Below are positions 48,011 through 60,639 of a stretch of DNA of 64,000 nucleotides, in pieces. The stretch covers positions 7,694,892-7,758,891 of the forward strand of contig LR746265.1 in NCBI GenBank assembly GCA_902729315.2. Direction: 5' to 3'. The notes under the pieces were generated by a model. That model searched no databases. It saw nothing but the letters and a program-made list of their open reading frames with translations, and had not been told where the DNA came from. The position numbers and the translations under genes are program-made. The DNA comes from Spirodela intermedia. Its lineage: Eukaryota; Streptophyta; Magnoliopsida; Alismatales; Araceae. Position 1 is the first letter of the stretch; each line of letters begins with the position of its first letter.

Positions 48011-50384
48011 TTTTATGAAGTATACCAGGATACGAGCCTCTGTGCCACACACTTAGATGGTTGGATAGCTTTACATCGAGGTAATTATTTTTTTCGGTTG
48101 TGCATGAATCAATGTTTTAAAGAAAGATTGTAAATTTCATCTTAACTTACGACTTAATGCATCAGTTGAGCATTTTGACTATATATTTCGACCTCAAGCA
48201 TTTGAAACCCAGCCTTTTTAATGCCTAGTGCCAAGCAGATGCCAGCTACTTTAAAATCGGGGTAAATAAATCATTTCATAAATGGCAAGTATACTTGCCA
48301 GGAAGAAGAACTAAGATAAAAAAATATGAACTTGGTAAAAAAAAATTATTAAACTTTCAATAGGTCACAAATGTTGATGGCAATATATTGATTTTTGCTC
48401 TTAGTCCTTTTTTAGTAATGTTGAACGACTATTTTCTCTTCTGCAGGGTTTGTAAAAATAAAATAAGGTTGACATCAAAGGCTAGTAAAAGCTAAACTCT
48501 AACTTTTCTATTAGGCTTTTATGTTTAATATTACTAATAATCAGAAATGGAAAAATATAATCAGAATAGTAGCAAGAATAACTAACGAATTGAAATATAA
48601 CCCATAATTTTCAAAAAGTACCAACTAAACTCAAATAACCAAAAACCAAAGATATTTTTAATGAACTAGGGCTGACTTATCATTACTTATACAAGACCTA
48701 AGCATGCGACTGGAAATAGGTGTTGACTTCAAGATCTATTATCAGTCAAAATGGTTTTCATTCTAAAACCTATATATATGATGAATGAATGGATTAAATT
48801 ATATTGAATATTCATCATACACATTGTACACATGAAAGATCTATTCAATAGATGCTTGAAGTTAACTAAATAAACTCTTAGAGAAGTAATATTAATTATA
48901 TTTCAAATGTCCAGAAGGTACATTGAAAAATCTAGTTGATTCTCAAATTTTAAATGCTCGATTATGATGAAGTTACTCTTCAAGATAATTACCTTATTTA
49001 AACATTATTACTGTCAACGAGTGGGAAATTTTCCATTGACTAATGATTTCGGCATAAATCTTTACCTAGATCTTTGATGTAAAAACTTGATATGAGATTC
49101 TATCAGTATAATATATGTCATATTGTGCAAATTATTACTTTAAATAATTTCAGTTAAAAATAGTTGATCAAAACTGAACCACATGGATGACAATTTGGGA
49201 TTTTTCGAATATTATTGAATATAAATTTAATTATATTGGAAATTTGTTACTTCAATAGATGTGTTTTTCTTTATGTTTAAGATAAGACATTATTATTAAA
49301 CACAGTATAACAATTACAATTAGGTAAAGATATTAATGCTTAATGGTTTCATTTACTTATTTAACTTGATAAGATATCCAAGGATGCATTGTATTGATTC
49401 TCATTGGTTAAATTTCTCACAAATTTTAGAATTTTAAAAGTAAAAGAATGGCAAAAGTTTGGAAAGGTTGTGAATGAAGTTCCTCCTTAAATTTAGCCTC
49501 TATTCAATTACTAATTTATCTTGAACATTAATTTATCACATCTTTAGACTCTTGAATTTCTTTGTAACAAATTTAATGAAAATTAATTAAATGTAAAATT
49601 TTTGCCATTTTAGATGTTTGGTCTAGAGGTGAAAAGACATAAGGTTGAGAAGTAAAATTGGATTGAAATGTAAAATTCCCAAACTTGATTTGGAGACCAT
49701 TATGTTCACTTATCAGATAACTTAACTTCTATTAGAGAAAACAAAAGTCAAGCATAATTATTTTCATGTTCATTGAATATCCTGACATATTAAAATTTTC
49801 AATTTTTCTGAAAAAAGTCTCAATGATATTGTTATTATATTGTAAGGAATTGACTTATAATTAAATATTTACATAATCACTAAAGGGAGATATACCACTA
49901 TTGGTCGTTCTAATCAAAATGACCAAATTTTTGTTATATAAGTGATAACACTCAAATTTTATGTGATAAAAAGTTAAAATGGTATAATAATAATCTCTAT
50001 TTATGATTGAATGCACATATTTTAATTATAATACATTTTACTTGTGCTGAAATACTATATAGAAAATTCATGATTAAACTTGCATTTTGGATGAATTTAC
50101 TTTGATATTTTAATCTTATGTGATAATGCAATCATCTAAGGTTTATTACCTTTAGAGTATAGACTTATCAGCTACTCTTTGTCCTATACCACTTGTGTTC
50201 ATATTTAAAGGCGCTATGTTCACCTAAATCATTCTAATCCTTTATATTTTTCAGCTAATCTTGAAACATTTTAGACAGCATTTTTCTCTATGACATAAAA
50301 ATTACCTCTACTTGATTGATCTCTGACACACCATGGTCTGCTTTGAACCTTCATTGCATCCCACTAGACACCCTTCTGGTTAGT
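48011..50384. other. AT-rich spacer
   Basis: No gene or clear repeat terminus recognised over 2.4 kb. Confidence 0.5.
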
Positions 50385-50640
50385 TCACTGATTAACTTCT
50401 TATATATGACGAATGCTCGATCAGATGCTTCAATCATTAACTTTCTTCATCTAACTACTGAAAATTTTAAGAGAGAATTTTTTTAAGTGTGGGACGCTCT
50501 GTCGATACATTCTACTTTTTTAAAGCGGAGGTTTATTATTCATCTTCGTGCTTGACATTGAACTTTGTTTGCATCTTAAAAGAAACTATTCTGGGAACAT
50601 GTAGAGGCCATTTTGTGTACAGAGTAGCTCCTCCTCTCTC
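50385..50640 (+). repeat. Repeat R5, copy 1 (second copy 55.81-56.08 kb)
   Basis: 'ctggttagttcactgatta', 'cttcttatatatga', 'aggtttattattcat', 'gaggccattttgtgt' recur in order at 55.81-56.08 kb in the same orientation. The second lectin gene lies between the two copies. Confidence 0.6.
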
Positions 50641-51001
50641 CGGTCTCATTTCCAGATCTGTATACTGATGTACGGCGAGAGAGAGAGAGAGAGAGAGAGA
50701 TGCATGGTCATGACGCAGCCATGTAGTAAGAGAATACGTACTTCGGGCTTCTGGGCCACCTTTGTTGGGCTTGATTTGGTTCTGCCTAAAACAAGAACGA
50801 TCAGCCCAAATAGCCATTCAGGCTTGGCCCTTTGACATCGCTAACGCAGAGGCAGTGATATTTCGGGCTTGTAATGAGCCTAGGTAATGAGCCACATAAA
50901 GTTCAACTCTGGCCCACCCCTATAGGGCGGAGGGGTGAGTATGCGGCTGATTAATCGAAATGTGCGGAGGGACATAAAAGATGAACGAGTTTCCCACCGA
51001 G

Positions 51002-51046
51002 ACTTGTTAAAAGATCAGGCTTTTGAGCCTCGATCTTTTAACAAGT
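51002..51046. repeat. 45-bp near-perfect palindrome (hairpin with 4-nt loop)
   Basis: ACTTGTTAAAAGATC (51002-51016) is followed by AGGCT, loop TTTG, AGCCT, one unpaired C, then GATCTTTTAACAAGT (51032-51046). The arms are exact reverse complements except for the single bulged C, giving a 20-bp stem. It is not followed by a T-run and not flanked by recognisable transposon ends. Confidence 0.9.
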
Positions 51047-51079
51047 TCAACTTTGCTTGGATTATTGATTATGTTGAAT

Positions 51080-51839
51080 GACAACTTATACTTATAAGAT
51101 ATAATTTGAATTGATAACTTTTGGGTATATACATAAGTAGTTAATGGTCTTTAATATTTTATTTTTCCTAGAAGATATCCAAACATATCAATAACATATC
51201 ATATTAATTTCTGACCAGTCGAATTTTAATTAGTTTTAGAATTTAAAATCGAGAGTTAGAAACAAATAAGGGAAGTCTCTAAATATGAATTCAGTATAAA
51301 TACAATGTCTCACTGATGATTAATTAGTTTATATAGTCACTTCTAACCTTTCTGCCATCTGGATCTTCCTGAAATCTTTGTTGAGAAATTTATGAGATTT
51401 TTAGCAGTCATAGAAATTTAGTCAAACTGTAAGAAGCCACCGATTGAGGAGAAAAATTAAATTGATTCAAGTTCAATTTTTCACGCTTCTCATCAAATTT
51501 CAAACGTACTGCATGCCAATGTCATTATTTAGAAATAATTATGCTGAAATTCTTCAGTAGCTTTGTGAGAAAAAAATGTCGTTAAATGTAGATATAAACA
51601 CTCAAGTGAGTTGATCATTGTAATGAGAAGAGGATCTCTTAGAGTCATAAATCTAGAAGATAAATTCAAAGAAAAATTCTATAGGATCTTAGCTCTTGAC
51701 CATCAAGTTATATACTATATATATGGTGTATAGGAATGCACGAACATAATATATAAGGGTTTGGACAGAGCAAAGAAGATCAAGATCTTAGGTATAGTTC
51801 ATCAAATTTCTTGAATCCCCTTTTTGATGAATCTAGCAT
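51080..51839. other. AT-rich spacer
   Basis: Nothing recognised apart from AT-rich sequence. Confidence 0.5.
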
Positions 51840-53340
51840 AAAATCTAGCAGTATCTATATAAATTTAGGAATTTTTTCCCTAGTTGAAACATAGGACATA
51901 TCTAGTTCTTTTTCTAGTACCTAGAAAATGCACTTTGATACTATACAAGTGATGTAGATCACCACCAAAAGAATCAAGAAAAACCCAAGACAACATGGAC
52001 TATATGTTGATTCATAGGATATTAAAGTTTTACACTTTACTTTCATGGATCTTTTTTTTCCCTAATGTAATGTTTAAGGACAATGATACTTAATTTTAGC
52101 CTATTTAAAAGCCTTACTGTTGTAACATTGGGAGCACCATGAATAATTCAATTTTTCTCTCTTTGTGAGTTTTCTTTTGCTTGAAAATAGAAGAAACCTT
52201 CATGGATTTGAAGGAATTATTTTGCATTAAAACCTTTCTCTACTGATGAATAAACGCATTACATACTAGAGCATAGCATCTTTTTCAGTTAGTACTCTTC
52301 AATGAAAATGAATTGCTATGACCCAAGAGAAACTTTTGAATCGTCCCTTACATACCATCAAACCATCAAACTAAGGGATCATAGAATTTCACAAGTCATG
52401 AAGTATTAAATTCTTTGTAAAGAAATTGCAAAATTTTATGATTATAGTAAAGCATTCAAACTAACCCATATATTCTCACCATTTATTTGAATGGCATGAG
52501 AAGTAGAAGCTAATAAAGAGTACCTCAAAATATGAATTTTAAGCAAAAGATTCACCAGTGTAAGTTGAACATGATGTTTGAACTAGTTTTGTAGATGACC
52601 ACTTAAAGTATTGACGCTTTTCCTTCAAATGACTAAGAACGAGTTCAAGAACCTTTATCATGCAAGTATCGTACCCAATAAAATTTAAAATAATATATAT
52701 AATATGATCTACTTTTGGAATATGATAGAACTTTCACTTCATATGATCTTAATTTTATTACCATAGTTAAGTTAGGTACAAGTATTGAAAGACGAGCTCA
52801 AGTCTATTAAAGATAACTTGGGCACTTGGTTATTGAGTCAAGTTCGTACTTTTTGAAGACTGTAGGTTCTGATTTATATTGTAATGTTAGTTAATTTGAT
52901 TAGTAGTCTTATTATCATTGGGCATCTTCTCATGACAAATAATGGAAGTAATATGGAAAAGGGAGAGTTCAGATGTTTCTAGCCCTTGAGGTCAATCTCA
53001 TGTTATTATTGCCAAACCATGTAATGAAAAAAAAGGTTTTTCCACATTACTCAAATAATTAATTGTAAATATGAATATATTTACAATAACACTACTGATG
53101 TATTCTGTCTAATTCATGTCAGTTTATCTAATTTATTTCTTCTTTCTAGCAAAGTATACTTGCCATTTATGAAGAGACCACTTTACTACTGTAAAATAGT
53201 AGGCATCTGCTTGTCACTAAGCATTAAAAAGGCTGAAATTTTCAAATGGTTCACGCAATTCATGTTCTAATTTCAGAGAAAACTTAGAAGCTTTCTTTAG
53301 GGCATTAATTGGTGGAAGAAAATTTATAATTTCGCATTTA
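51840..53340 (+). repeat. Dispersed repeat R1, copy 2
   Basis: Counterpart of 3.06-4.33 kb: 'tctttttctagtacctaga', 'aatttcacaagtcatgaa', 'aagtatacttgccattta', 'ctgcttgtcactaagcatta'. Stops occur in all frames. Class unknown. Confidence 0.5.
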
Positions 53341-54330
53341 AACCTTCCATATCTAATTGTAGCTGTACGCCACTTCGGCTTCTGCCTAAAATATCTCAGT
53401 ATATTTGACTACTGGGATATTCTGAGCGGCGAGTAGTGCACACAGCATCCACTTCTTCCGACCTACTTTACTGTATGGCTATCCATGATCCTGATTGGAC
53501 TTCAAAGCTCGTCAGTCTTATGGCTTTACTGTATGTGTAGAAGTCCATGAGCTACAGTGAACTTCAATACTCAAAAATTCCATGTATTCGGTATCTCTAA
53601 AGATTCCACATTTTCTAAATACATAAAATTTATTTCAAGAATCATTTCAAGATTGAAGGCAAAGACTTCCCAAAAGTCACTACGAGAAAAAATTTAGCTG
53701 GTTCTCTTCACATATCCAGAACTCTAAAGATCCACTTAATTGTAATTCCTATCAATTATATGGTGATATAAAGGATAGGTAATGCTATGTATTGCTATGG
53801 GCGAGAAACTAGTTTAGGTATTCCACCTCCGCCTGTACCAACTACTGCAACTTCTTATTTGTTTCTAATTACTACTTTTTTCTGAGTTTCAGTTTTACTA
53901 TTATTCCACCTGAATTTAATGAGATTGATATACTCCAAGGTAATGAGCAGTAAATCCGATAACGAAAACGTGAGATATTAGCATGATCAAAACTTTATAT
54001 TGACGATATTCTTCTTTGCAAGGTGACTTATGGCTGCCACTTACATCGGTGATCTTTTAGTCTTCAGCTTGTAATTTGGCACTGATATCTGGGTTTCTCA
54101 CAGATGGGATATCGAAGTTTGGGGCTCAGGTGAACAGAAACGGCGAGAATATTCGTCATGTGCATTAACTAGAATTGAATGCTTTTTCTTCATTGAATTG
54201 CCAAATAAATGTGGATACTATTTCATCTTTCTGCCACCCACTTGTTCTTATCTTTTCACTTGCATGACGACTAGCCGTGAACAACATTACGCCACTTGCA
54301 AGTTCGCGTCGGAAGTCACCATGTCTTTCG
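53341..54330. other. Spacer upstream of the second lectin gene
   Basis: No gene. 'cacagcatccacttcttcc' (53.44 kb) loosely recalls the tandem repeat at 47.8-48.0 kb in reverse. I cannot judge whether that is real. Confidence 0.4.
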
Positions 54331-54338
54331 TATAAAAT
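54331..54338 (+). promoter_or_regulatory. TATA box of the 54.4-kb lectin gene
   Basis: TATAAAAT, 92 bp before the chosen start codon, nearly the same spacing as for the first lectin gene. This supports the start at 54423 rather than the earlier in-frame ATG at 54348, which would lie only about 17 bp from the TATA box. Confidence 0.7.
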
Positions 54339-54422
54339 AGATGGCCTATGCATGATCTTGTTGCACCCAGTTCCTGTTCAAACGATAGCAGCATTGTCTT
54401 TTGGGACTTGTGGGCAGCAAAG

Positions 54423-54902
54423 ATGGTGGCGAGAAACATCATTTCCCTCCTCCTACTGATCCTTCCATTTCTTCTCTTGTCTCCATGCTCGGCCAAGAGC
54501 GAGCTTGACGGCGGAGAGAGTCTCGTCGCCCCCGGATACCTGGAAAATGGCAGATTCACTCTCCGTATGCAGCTCAACTGCAACCTAGTGTTGCGGTACG
54601 ATAGCGTTGTCGTGTGGTGTTCCGGTACAGCTGGCAGGGGAACGGATTGCAGAGCCACAATGCAGAGAAATGGGAACTTCGTTATACGAAGTGGCAGCAC
54701 TAAAGTGTGGGAGACCAACTCCGCCGGTGCCATCGGAACTTACGTCCTTGTCCTCAAAGATAACGGCAATCTTGTCATCTATAAGGGCCAAGGGCAAATA
54801 ATCTGGGAAAGAGGCACTAGGGCCTGTACTGCTGTGCCGACCATGGCACCCCTTAAGAACGCGTCCTCCATTCCTGCAGATGTTGCGACTATAAAGCCAT
54901 AA
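54423..54902 (+). CDS. GNA-family lectin with degenerate mannose-binding motifs
   Basis: Single exon, 159 residues. Signal peptide 1-24 (MVARNIISLLLLILPFLLLS, cut after CSA), then one beta-prism II domain. The start at 54423 mirrors the first lectin's N-terminus and fits the TATA spacing. The three sites where QxDxNxVxY is expected read QLNCNLVLR (50-58), QRNGNFVIR (81-89) and KDNGNLVIY (112-120). The Asp is Asn in all three, the Tyr is Arg in two and the Gln is Lys in one, so mannose binding is probably weak or lost. The domain Cys pair (53, 76) is kept and two extra Cys (66, 135) appear, which might form interchain bonds as in curculin-type proteins (inference). The frame is clean, so the gene looks maintained. 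Confidence 0.9.
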   Translation: MVARNIISLLLLILPFLLLSPCSAKSELDGGESLVAPGYLENGRFTLRMQLNCNLVLRYDSVVVWCSGTAGRGTDCRATMQRNGNFVIRSGSTKVWETNSAGAIGTYVLVLKDNGNLVIYKGQGQIIWERGTRACTAVPTMAPLKNASSIPADVATIKP

Positions 54903-55360
54903 ATGAAAGCAATAATTATGTCCATCGCATCTGACTCTACTCCTAGTGAGCTGGAACAGATAATAGGTGAGTACTTGTGTGCGTAGAAGGTGACTTGTCT
55001 ACTCTCATCCCCTCGTAGGGAGAATAACACTCCTTGAAGTTGAGGAACAGAGCAAATCTTGTCTCATGAAGTATGATTATGTTTTTCTTCGCCAATAGAA
55101 AAGATGGATCTTTCTTGCATCTGCATAAAGGGTAACTTGTGGCTACTATATACGATGTCTTGTAAGGAAGAAGGAACCATGCCTACCGGGTTCCTGACTC
55201 ATTCATTAATCTACATATAATATCAGAGGAAATGCACAGGCTTCTGGGCCTTTGTGGCCCAGAGACCTAAGGGTAAATAACCTTTTAAGTGTTATACGAT
55301 ATAAGACCAAATAGTGAGTAAGAAACCATCAGAATATTCATACATGTAATCTGGCCGGTG
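54903..55360. other. Spacer downstream of the second lectin gene
   Basis: Includes the likely 3' UTR. Nothing else recognised. Confidence 0.5.
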
Positions 55361-55804
55361 AATTGTCGGAAACTTCCTATTTAAGCCAGCTGGACCGACC
55401 CATTCTGCCAAATACATGTCCCTCCCCCCTCCTCTTTTCCCGCTCATTATCGACCGGAGCTCGGAGAGGGAGAGTTAGAGCGGAAAGAGCCAGAGAATCT
55501 CTCCGGCCGCCGTGTGGGGAGGAGACCTCTCTCATCGGTTGTAAGCTCCCTCGCGTTGATCGACGTATTCCCTTGATATATATCTCGGATCCGAGAGTCT
55601 GAATTCGCCACCATGAATCGTGACTGAACTCCGCTGCTGCTGTCTGAGCCGCGTGATGGAAATCAGCATGGATGAGAAATCCGACAGTATGATGCAGATT
55701 TCATGGAGGCGATCGAAGTTCCATAGTCCAGTTACGGATAGAAATAAAAAATTCGGAGGAATTTTTAGGCGCTTTTCTCTCTTCTCGTCTATATTTTTTC
55801 TCAA
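55361..55804. other. GC-richer island, unrecognised
   Basis: Moderately GC-rich stretch (about 55.43-55.75 kb) with CGG and CGA codon-like content, between AT-rich neighbours. It resembles a promoter/first-exon island or a gene fragment, but the short frames (55363-55602, 55620-55820 plus; 55804-55532 minus) show no known domain. Confidence 0.3.
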
Positions 55805-56080
55805 CTGGTCAGTTCATTGATCAGCTTCTTATATATGAAAACTGCTAGCTCAAATACTTAAAAACGTTTTTCCTTGGGCTTACTGCTGAAGAATATTTAA
55901 GAGTAAACGTTGTTTACTGAGGCAAAAATTGTCACTCCATTGTAATTTTTTCACAGCACAGGTTTATTATTTATTGCCATGCTCGATTTTCAACATTCAT
56001 TGTACTGTAAAAGAAAATATTCTAGGCACATCAAGAGGCCATTTTGTGTTTGTGATCTTGTATATAGAGTATTTCAAGGG
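55805..56080 (+). repeat. Repeat R5, copy 2
   Basis: Direct counterpart of 50.385-50.640 kb ('ctggtcagttcattgatca', 'aggtttattatttat', 'gaggccattttgtgt'). Confidence 0.6.
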
Positions 56081-56384
56081 ATCCTCGTAAGTGTGTTCTT
56101 GACTGGCTCAAATATAGTTCCATCGAGCTTCACATTTCTCAAAACAGTTTTTTCAGTTTCCTGCCATCGATATCAGGCACATTTCCATTGTGTTGAAGGA
56201 AGGCTATAATTTCTATATATGTCCCTTGGGGGCAGCTTCAGCATGCTTACCTTCATGTTGTAAAAACTTTTGGGATATTGTTTACTTGTAGGTTTAGTCT
56301 TTTTACTTATTCAGTGTTGTTTGGTGACATATTGTTAAGCATTGAAGTTGGTTTATCATGTCTAATATCATGTTAATGTGGTAA

Positions 56385-57340
56385 TAAGTCTTAATTCTTA
56401 TGAGTTAATAATTGATTAATATTATATGTGACTAATGTAAAATTTTGGCTAATTTTTTATTTTATGTGAATTTATATAATTTTTAGATTAATATTTTTGA
56501 GTTAAAATAGAGAAAAAAAATGTAAGAAAATGAGGAACCTACTAACCAACCAAGACACGATAGTGACCTAGAGGGTGTTGCAAACATGTTGGAAGCATAG
56601 TTATGGGAGCCATAAGTTAGGGCCTTAATAAGCTTTTATTATCATGAGTTAATAATATATTAATAATATATTAATAATATCATGATAAATTTAAGTTAAA
56701 TTGAGAAAAGTAATTTTTTATTAATTAATATTATTTTTAACTAATTATGTAAATTTATATGATTTGTATAAAGATATTTTTAACATGCCTAAAAATAAAT
56801 ATAAAAAATAGAAAAAGGAGGGACCCACAAGCTAGCCAAGCTCAATGAGTCGGAAGCACAATTGAGGGACCCACTAGCTAGCTAGACACTCAAGTGGATT
56901 AAGAGCATAGTCTAGTGGAGCCACAAGTAGGGAGGGGCCTTGAGTGGCTAAGGAACTAGTCAATAGGTTTTAAAGTTAGTTTTCTGTGTTTACTTTTTGA
57001 ACTAGTAGAATAAATATAAGATATATTGTTAATTTTAAAAGTCTAATGTTAAAATACTTAGTATAATTTTAAATTATTTAAAAAAATATAAAAAATAATC
57101 CCCGTGCTAGTAAGCCGACACTTGGTAGCTGACCTAGAGGGGTGCTATGGTCAAGTGGGTAGACCTAGATCGAGAGAGCCACGAGCTAGGCTTGATGGTG
57201 AAGGACTCGCTCCATGCAAATATGCATCACTCCCCTACCACATCTTGGTGGCCAACTAGTCATAGAGCAAGAAGCGTCGTACATATGTATGCATGCAAAG
57301 GTGGACCACCTTTTTGCCTTCTCCCAAGATGGTCTTAGGT
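56385..57340 (+). repeat. Repeat R4, three partial tandem units
   Basis: Units begin with an AT-rich 'atgagttaataat' segment and end with 'gacctagagggtg', 'gagccataagttagggcctt', 'gagtggctaaggaact' or 'gagagccacgagcta' phrases (about 56.39-56.63, 56.64-56.96 and 57.0-57.34 kb). The last unit includes the 'cactcccct...ggccaactagt' end also seen at 30.75 and 60.35 kb. Confidence 0.6.
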
Positions 57341-58619
57341 ATTATTTTATTTTGAGAGAAGGAATTTCTAATGAGAGACAATAGCTTTGATTTATATTTG
57401 GCCCATGCATCCAAAATATTTTCGATGTGGAACTAAAGGTTTTCATCTATCTCGAGATAGTCATCTAGAGCACAGTGTAATTTAGTAGTATTCAATGAGC
57501 CACATCATCAGATAAGCGTGATCCTATGGTGGGTTAACTGTCACAATACTATACACGTAAAGTGATCAATCGATGGTTTACAAATCCGACACTGCTCAAC
57601 ATGCACATGGCTTTAAAGGATAATCCGATGGCTAAGGAGTCACCATAGTACCAAGAACTTAAGTTCTTGATTAGCAATGGTTCGTGGTGATTTGATCCTA
57701 CGTTGCTCAGCATGCCACGTGGCTAAACACATCTGATCTAGCGGCTCACGAAGTGTCACGATATCAAAAACTTAAGTTCTCACACGTATCACTATTAAGG
57801 ATATAAATAAAATAATTAATTATTGTCTAGTAAAATAGACATTATTGATTATCTTTAAAATCTTGATGGCAATCACAAATACAACAATCTGTTTTCTCCC
57901 TCCTTTTGCACAATCAATGCCTTCAGCTATTGGCAATTTCATTCCTTCCTCCCCTGACTACACTCAAGGCCTCTAACGAGTGGTTAACTCTTCCATTTTC
58001 CCCCTAGATGACGGTGACAACATGGTTGACCCCTCTTTTAATGGGTCTCTCCAACAAGTAGCACAATACTTTTGAACGATATTACTACTATTTATGATGT
58101 GGTGTGGCATGTCTAGACAAAACTAAGCCACCACACTAATGTCTCTAGTTGCCTATGAGACAAACTAAACTTAGGCAATAATTTATTTCCTTCTTTCAAT
58201 GATTTACTTCTTACTTTTGTCATTTATATATGTACTTTTAACATTTTTTTACATTTTATGATAATTTATTTTCATTTCATATATATTTTGATTGAAATTA
58301 GAAAAACTAATTCAAAACTTGATGAATAATCTTTCTTTTCTTCTGAGCCCTCTAAAACTCATCTGAAATCAAGCTAAGATTATTTTTAACTTATTTTCTA
58401 TTAGTTTTTGCAGTCAAATCTTGACATATTTATGTCTTGATGTTCCATGAATAATAAGTATTTTTCTACTATCAAACATGAAATCATCGAGATTAAAGGC
58501 TGATTAATGACCGCTCAATGGTTAAAAAAAAATTAGAGACATTCACGGCTGACCTTATGTTATATGTGTGAATTCTTGAGCACATATTCGTCCGAGATCT
58601 CATGGTCACCATGAAAATA
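57340..58619. other. Spacer, no gene recognised
   Basis: Contains an internal near-duplication: 'gctcaacatgcacatggct' (57.59 kb) and 'gctcagcatgccacgtggct' (57.71 kb), each followed by 'aagaactt'/'aaaaactt' and 'aagttct'. Otherwise AT-rich. Confidence 0.5.
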
Positions 58620-58935
58620 GGTTAATCGTATTTCTCTCTTTCTTTATTTTCATCTTATTTTTCTCTCTCCCTCTCTCGTGAGACCTCTTCTTCTCTCTCC
58701 ATCTCTCGTGAGATCTCTCTCTCTCTCGATCAATCGATCAGTCGATCAATCGATCTCCTTCTCTTTCTCTCCCTCTCTCTCTCTTTCATGAGACCTTTCT
58801 CTCTCTCCATCTCATATTAGATTTCCTCCTCTCTCTTCTCTCTCCCTTCTCTCTCTCATGAGATCTTTCTCTCTCTCCATCTCACGTGTGATTACTCTTC
58901 TCTCTTCTCTCTCTTCTCTCTCTCTTTTCCTCCTT
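58620..58935. repeat. CT-rich minisatellite with (GATCAATC)n
   Basis: Units of roughly 50 bp built from 'catgagatctttctctctct' and 'ccatctc' repeat imperfectly five to six times. At 58738-58764 an 8-bp GATCAATC unit repeats about three and a half times. Confidence 0.85.
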
Positions 58936-59189
58936 TTTCTCCATTTCCCTTACTTTATTCTTTTCACCCCACCTTTCTATTTTATTATTTCTATTAAATA
59001 TTATTAAAACATTAAAATCATTTTATAAATAAACTAAATTAATTTTCACAATGGATTAATCAATCTCACTATGTTCAACTTGAGACTTACTTCTATACTA
59101 ATATTTTATTAAGTCATAATTATAAATATTATTAGATAATGTACATTTAAACACAATGACAAGTGCACATTAATAGGGCATGTGCAAGC

Positions 59190-60310
59190 AAAGGTATTTA
59201 CATACTTATTGAACTCTTTCTTATACAGGTAAGAGATCCACAAGGGTTTGAATCGTACCAAAGCCAAAACTCATGTTTTTATTTGATTAAATCATGATTT
59301 TTTTGCAAAGCATCTATCAACGATTAAACTACTAGAATCACTTAATCATTAGTAAAAAATGTCATCAACAATATTTGTGAAGTATCCTTACCAACTAATA
59401 GATGATTCTAGATAAAAAGATTATCAATTCATCGAAGAAATCATCTTCGATTAATCGATAAACAAGTCGTTATTGAGAAGAATACAGTCTGTCAAGAGAC
59501 AAGTTGTCACCTATTGAGAGCATATTAGATGCGATGAAGAACCTTCTCTTACTACAAGAACCAAAGGATGAAGTTCTATAAGACATGCCTCATGTCTATG
59601 TAACTTATTTTTGTCGGGTGATAGTCATAGGAGATCTAAAAAGTTATCATTTTTTCATTTCATTGAGTGACACCAACCAAAGATGATTCATTGACTCATT
59701 TTATTAATTTCTAGACTTCATAAGAAAATCTAAAGATTGCCAACATCATCTATGTCTAAGGGAAGCCTTTAAAACCATGGACATCACATAATAATTTTTT
59801 CAAACACAGAATTTCGATAGTTGTTATAGCAAAACTAAAAATTTGCATGTCCTACTTTAAATTTAATATTTTTTTAATTTATTGAGATTTTATGTGATTC
59901 TAATTTTGATTTTTTTAATTACAATTCTTCTAGCTTTTATAGATATTAATTTGATCAATTAAATCATATATAATCATTTATGTAAAAATTGACGCATGAA
60001 CCTTTGTTTTTGCTCAAATTACATATATTAAGGTGATGACATCAACATGATGTTTGTACCCTTATTTTCTTTTTTTGTGAATTTTTAAATATATTTTATA
60101 TTTATCAGTTAGTATAAAAATAATATTTCTAGATATTATCTTAAATCACTTTGATTGCCTTGAAAATTTTATACTATTTTTGAGCCCTTTAATCAAATTA
60201 TAATTAATTTATTTATTTCAGAATATTTCTAAAAAATCTAAAAGTTAGTATTTTTCAAGTTTTATAAAATTTAAATTGATGTGATTTATCATACAATAAT
60301 TAGGTCACGC
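59190..60310 (+). repeat. Dispersed repeat R2, copy 3
   Basis: Full-length counterpart of 37.85-38.99 kb. Directly followed by an R4-like end at 60.30-60.48 kb. Confidence 0.65.
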
Positions 60311-60639
60311 AAAGCTCAAGTGGCTAGGGACTCACAACATAGAGTATGTGTGCCACTAACCTTCCACATTACTACAGGCCAACTAGGTGTAGGGCAAGAA
60401 GTGGTCATACACATGTGTATGTGGGGATGGACCCCCTGGCTTAGCTTTCTCCTCATGTAGTCCTTGTCATTTTGTTTTTTAGATAGGCACTTAAAGAGTA
60501 ATGGGCGTACACACATATATGTACCTCAAACATTGAGAAACAACTAATATGAGACCAAACCCACGTCAATGCTCGCTAGTGATATGTTAATCTTAAAATT
60601 GCCCCTTCATTGTATTTAAAATGAACCCATTACATCACT

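Noticed and set aside
54348-54422. Upstream in-frame ATG adding 25 residues to the second lectin
   Set aside because: It would bury the signal peptide and lies only ~17 bp from the TATA box. The 54423 start matches the paralogue.
57900-58600. Possible tRNA or CRISPR-like structure
   Set aside because: No T-loop consensus, no cloverleaf, and no regularly spaced repeats. The repeats in the window are microsatellites and dispersed transposon-like sequence. This is eukaryotic DNA.
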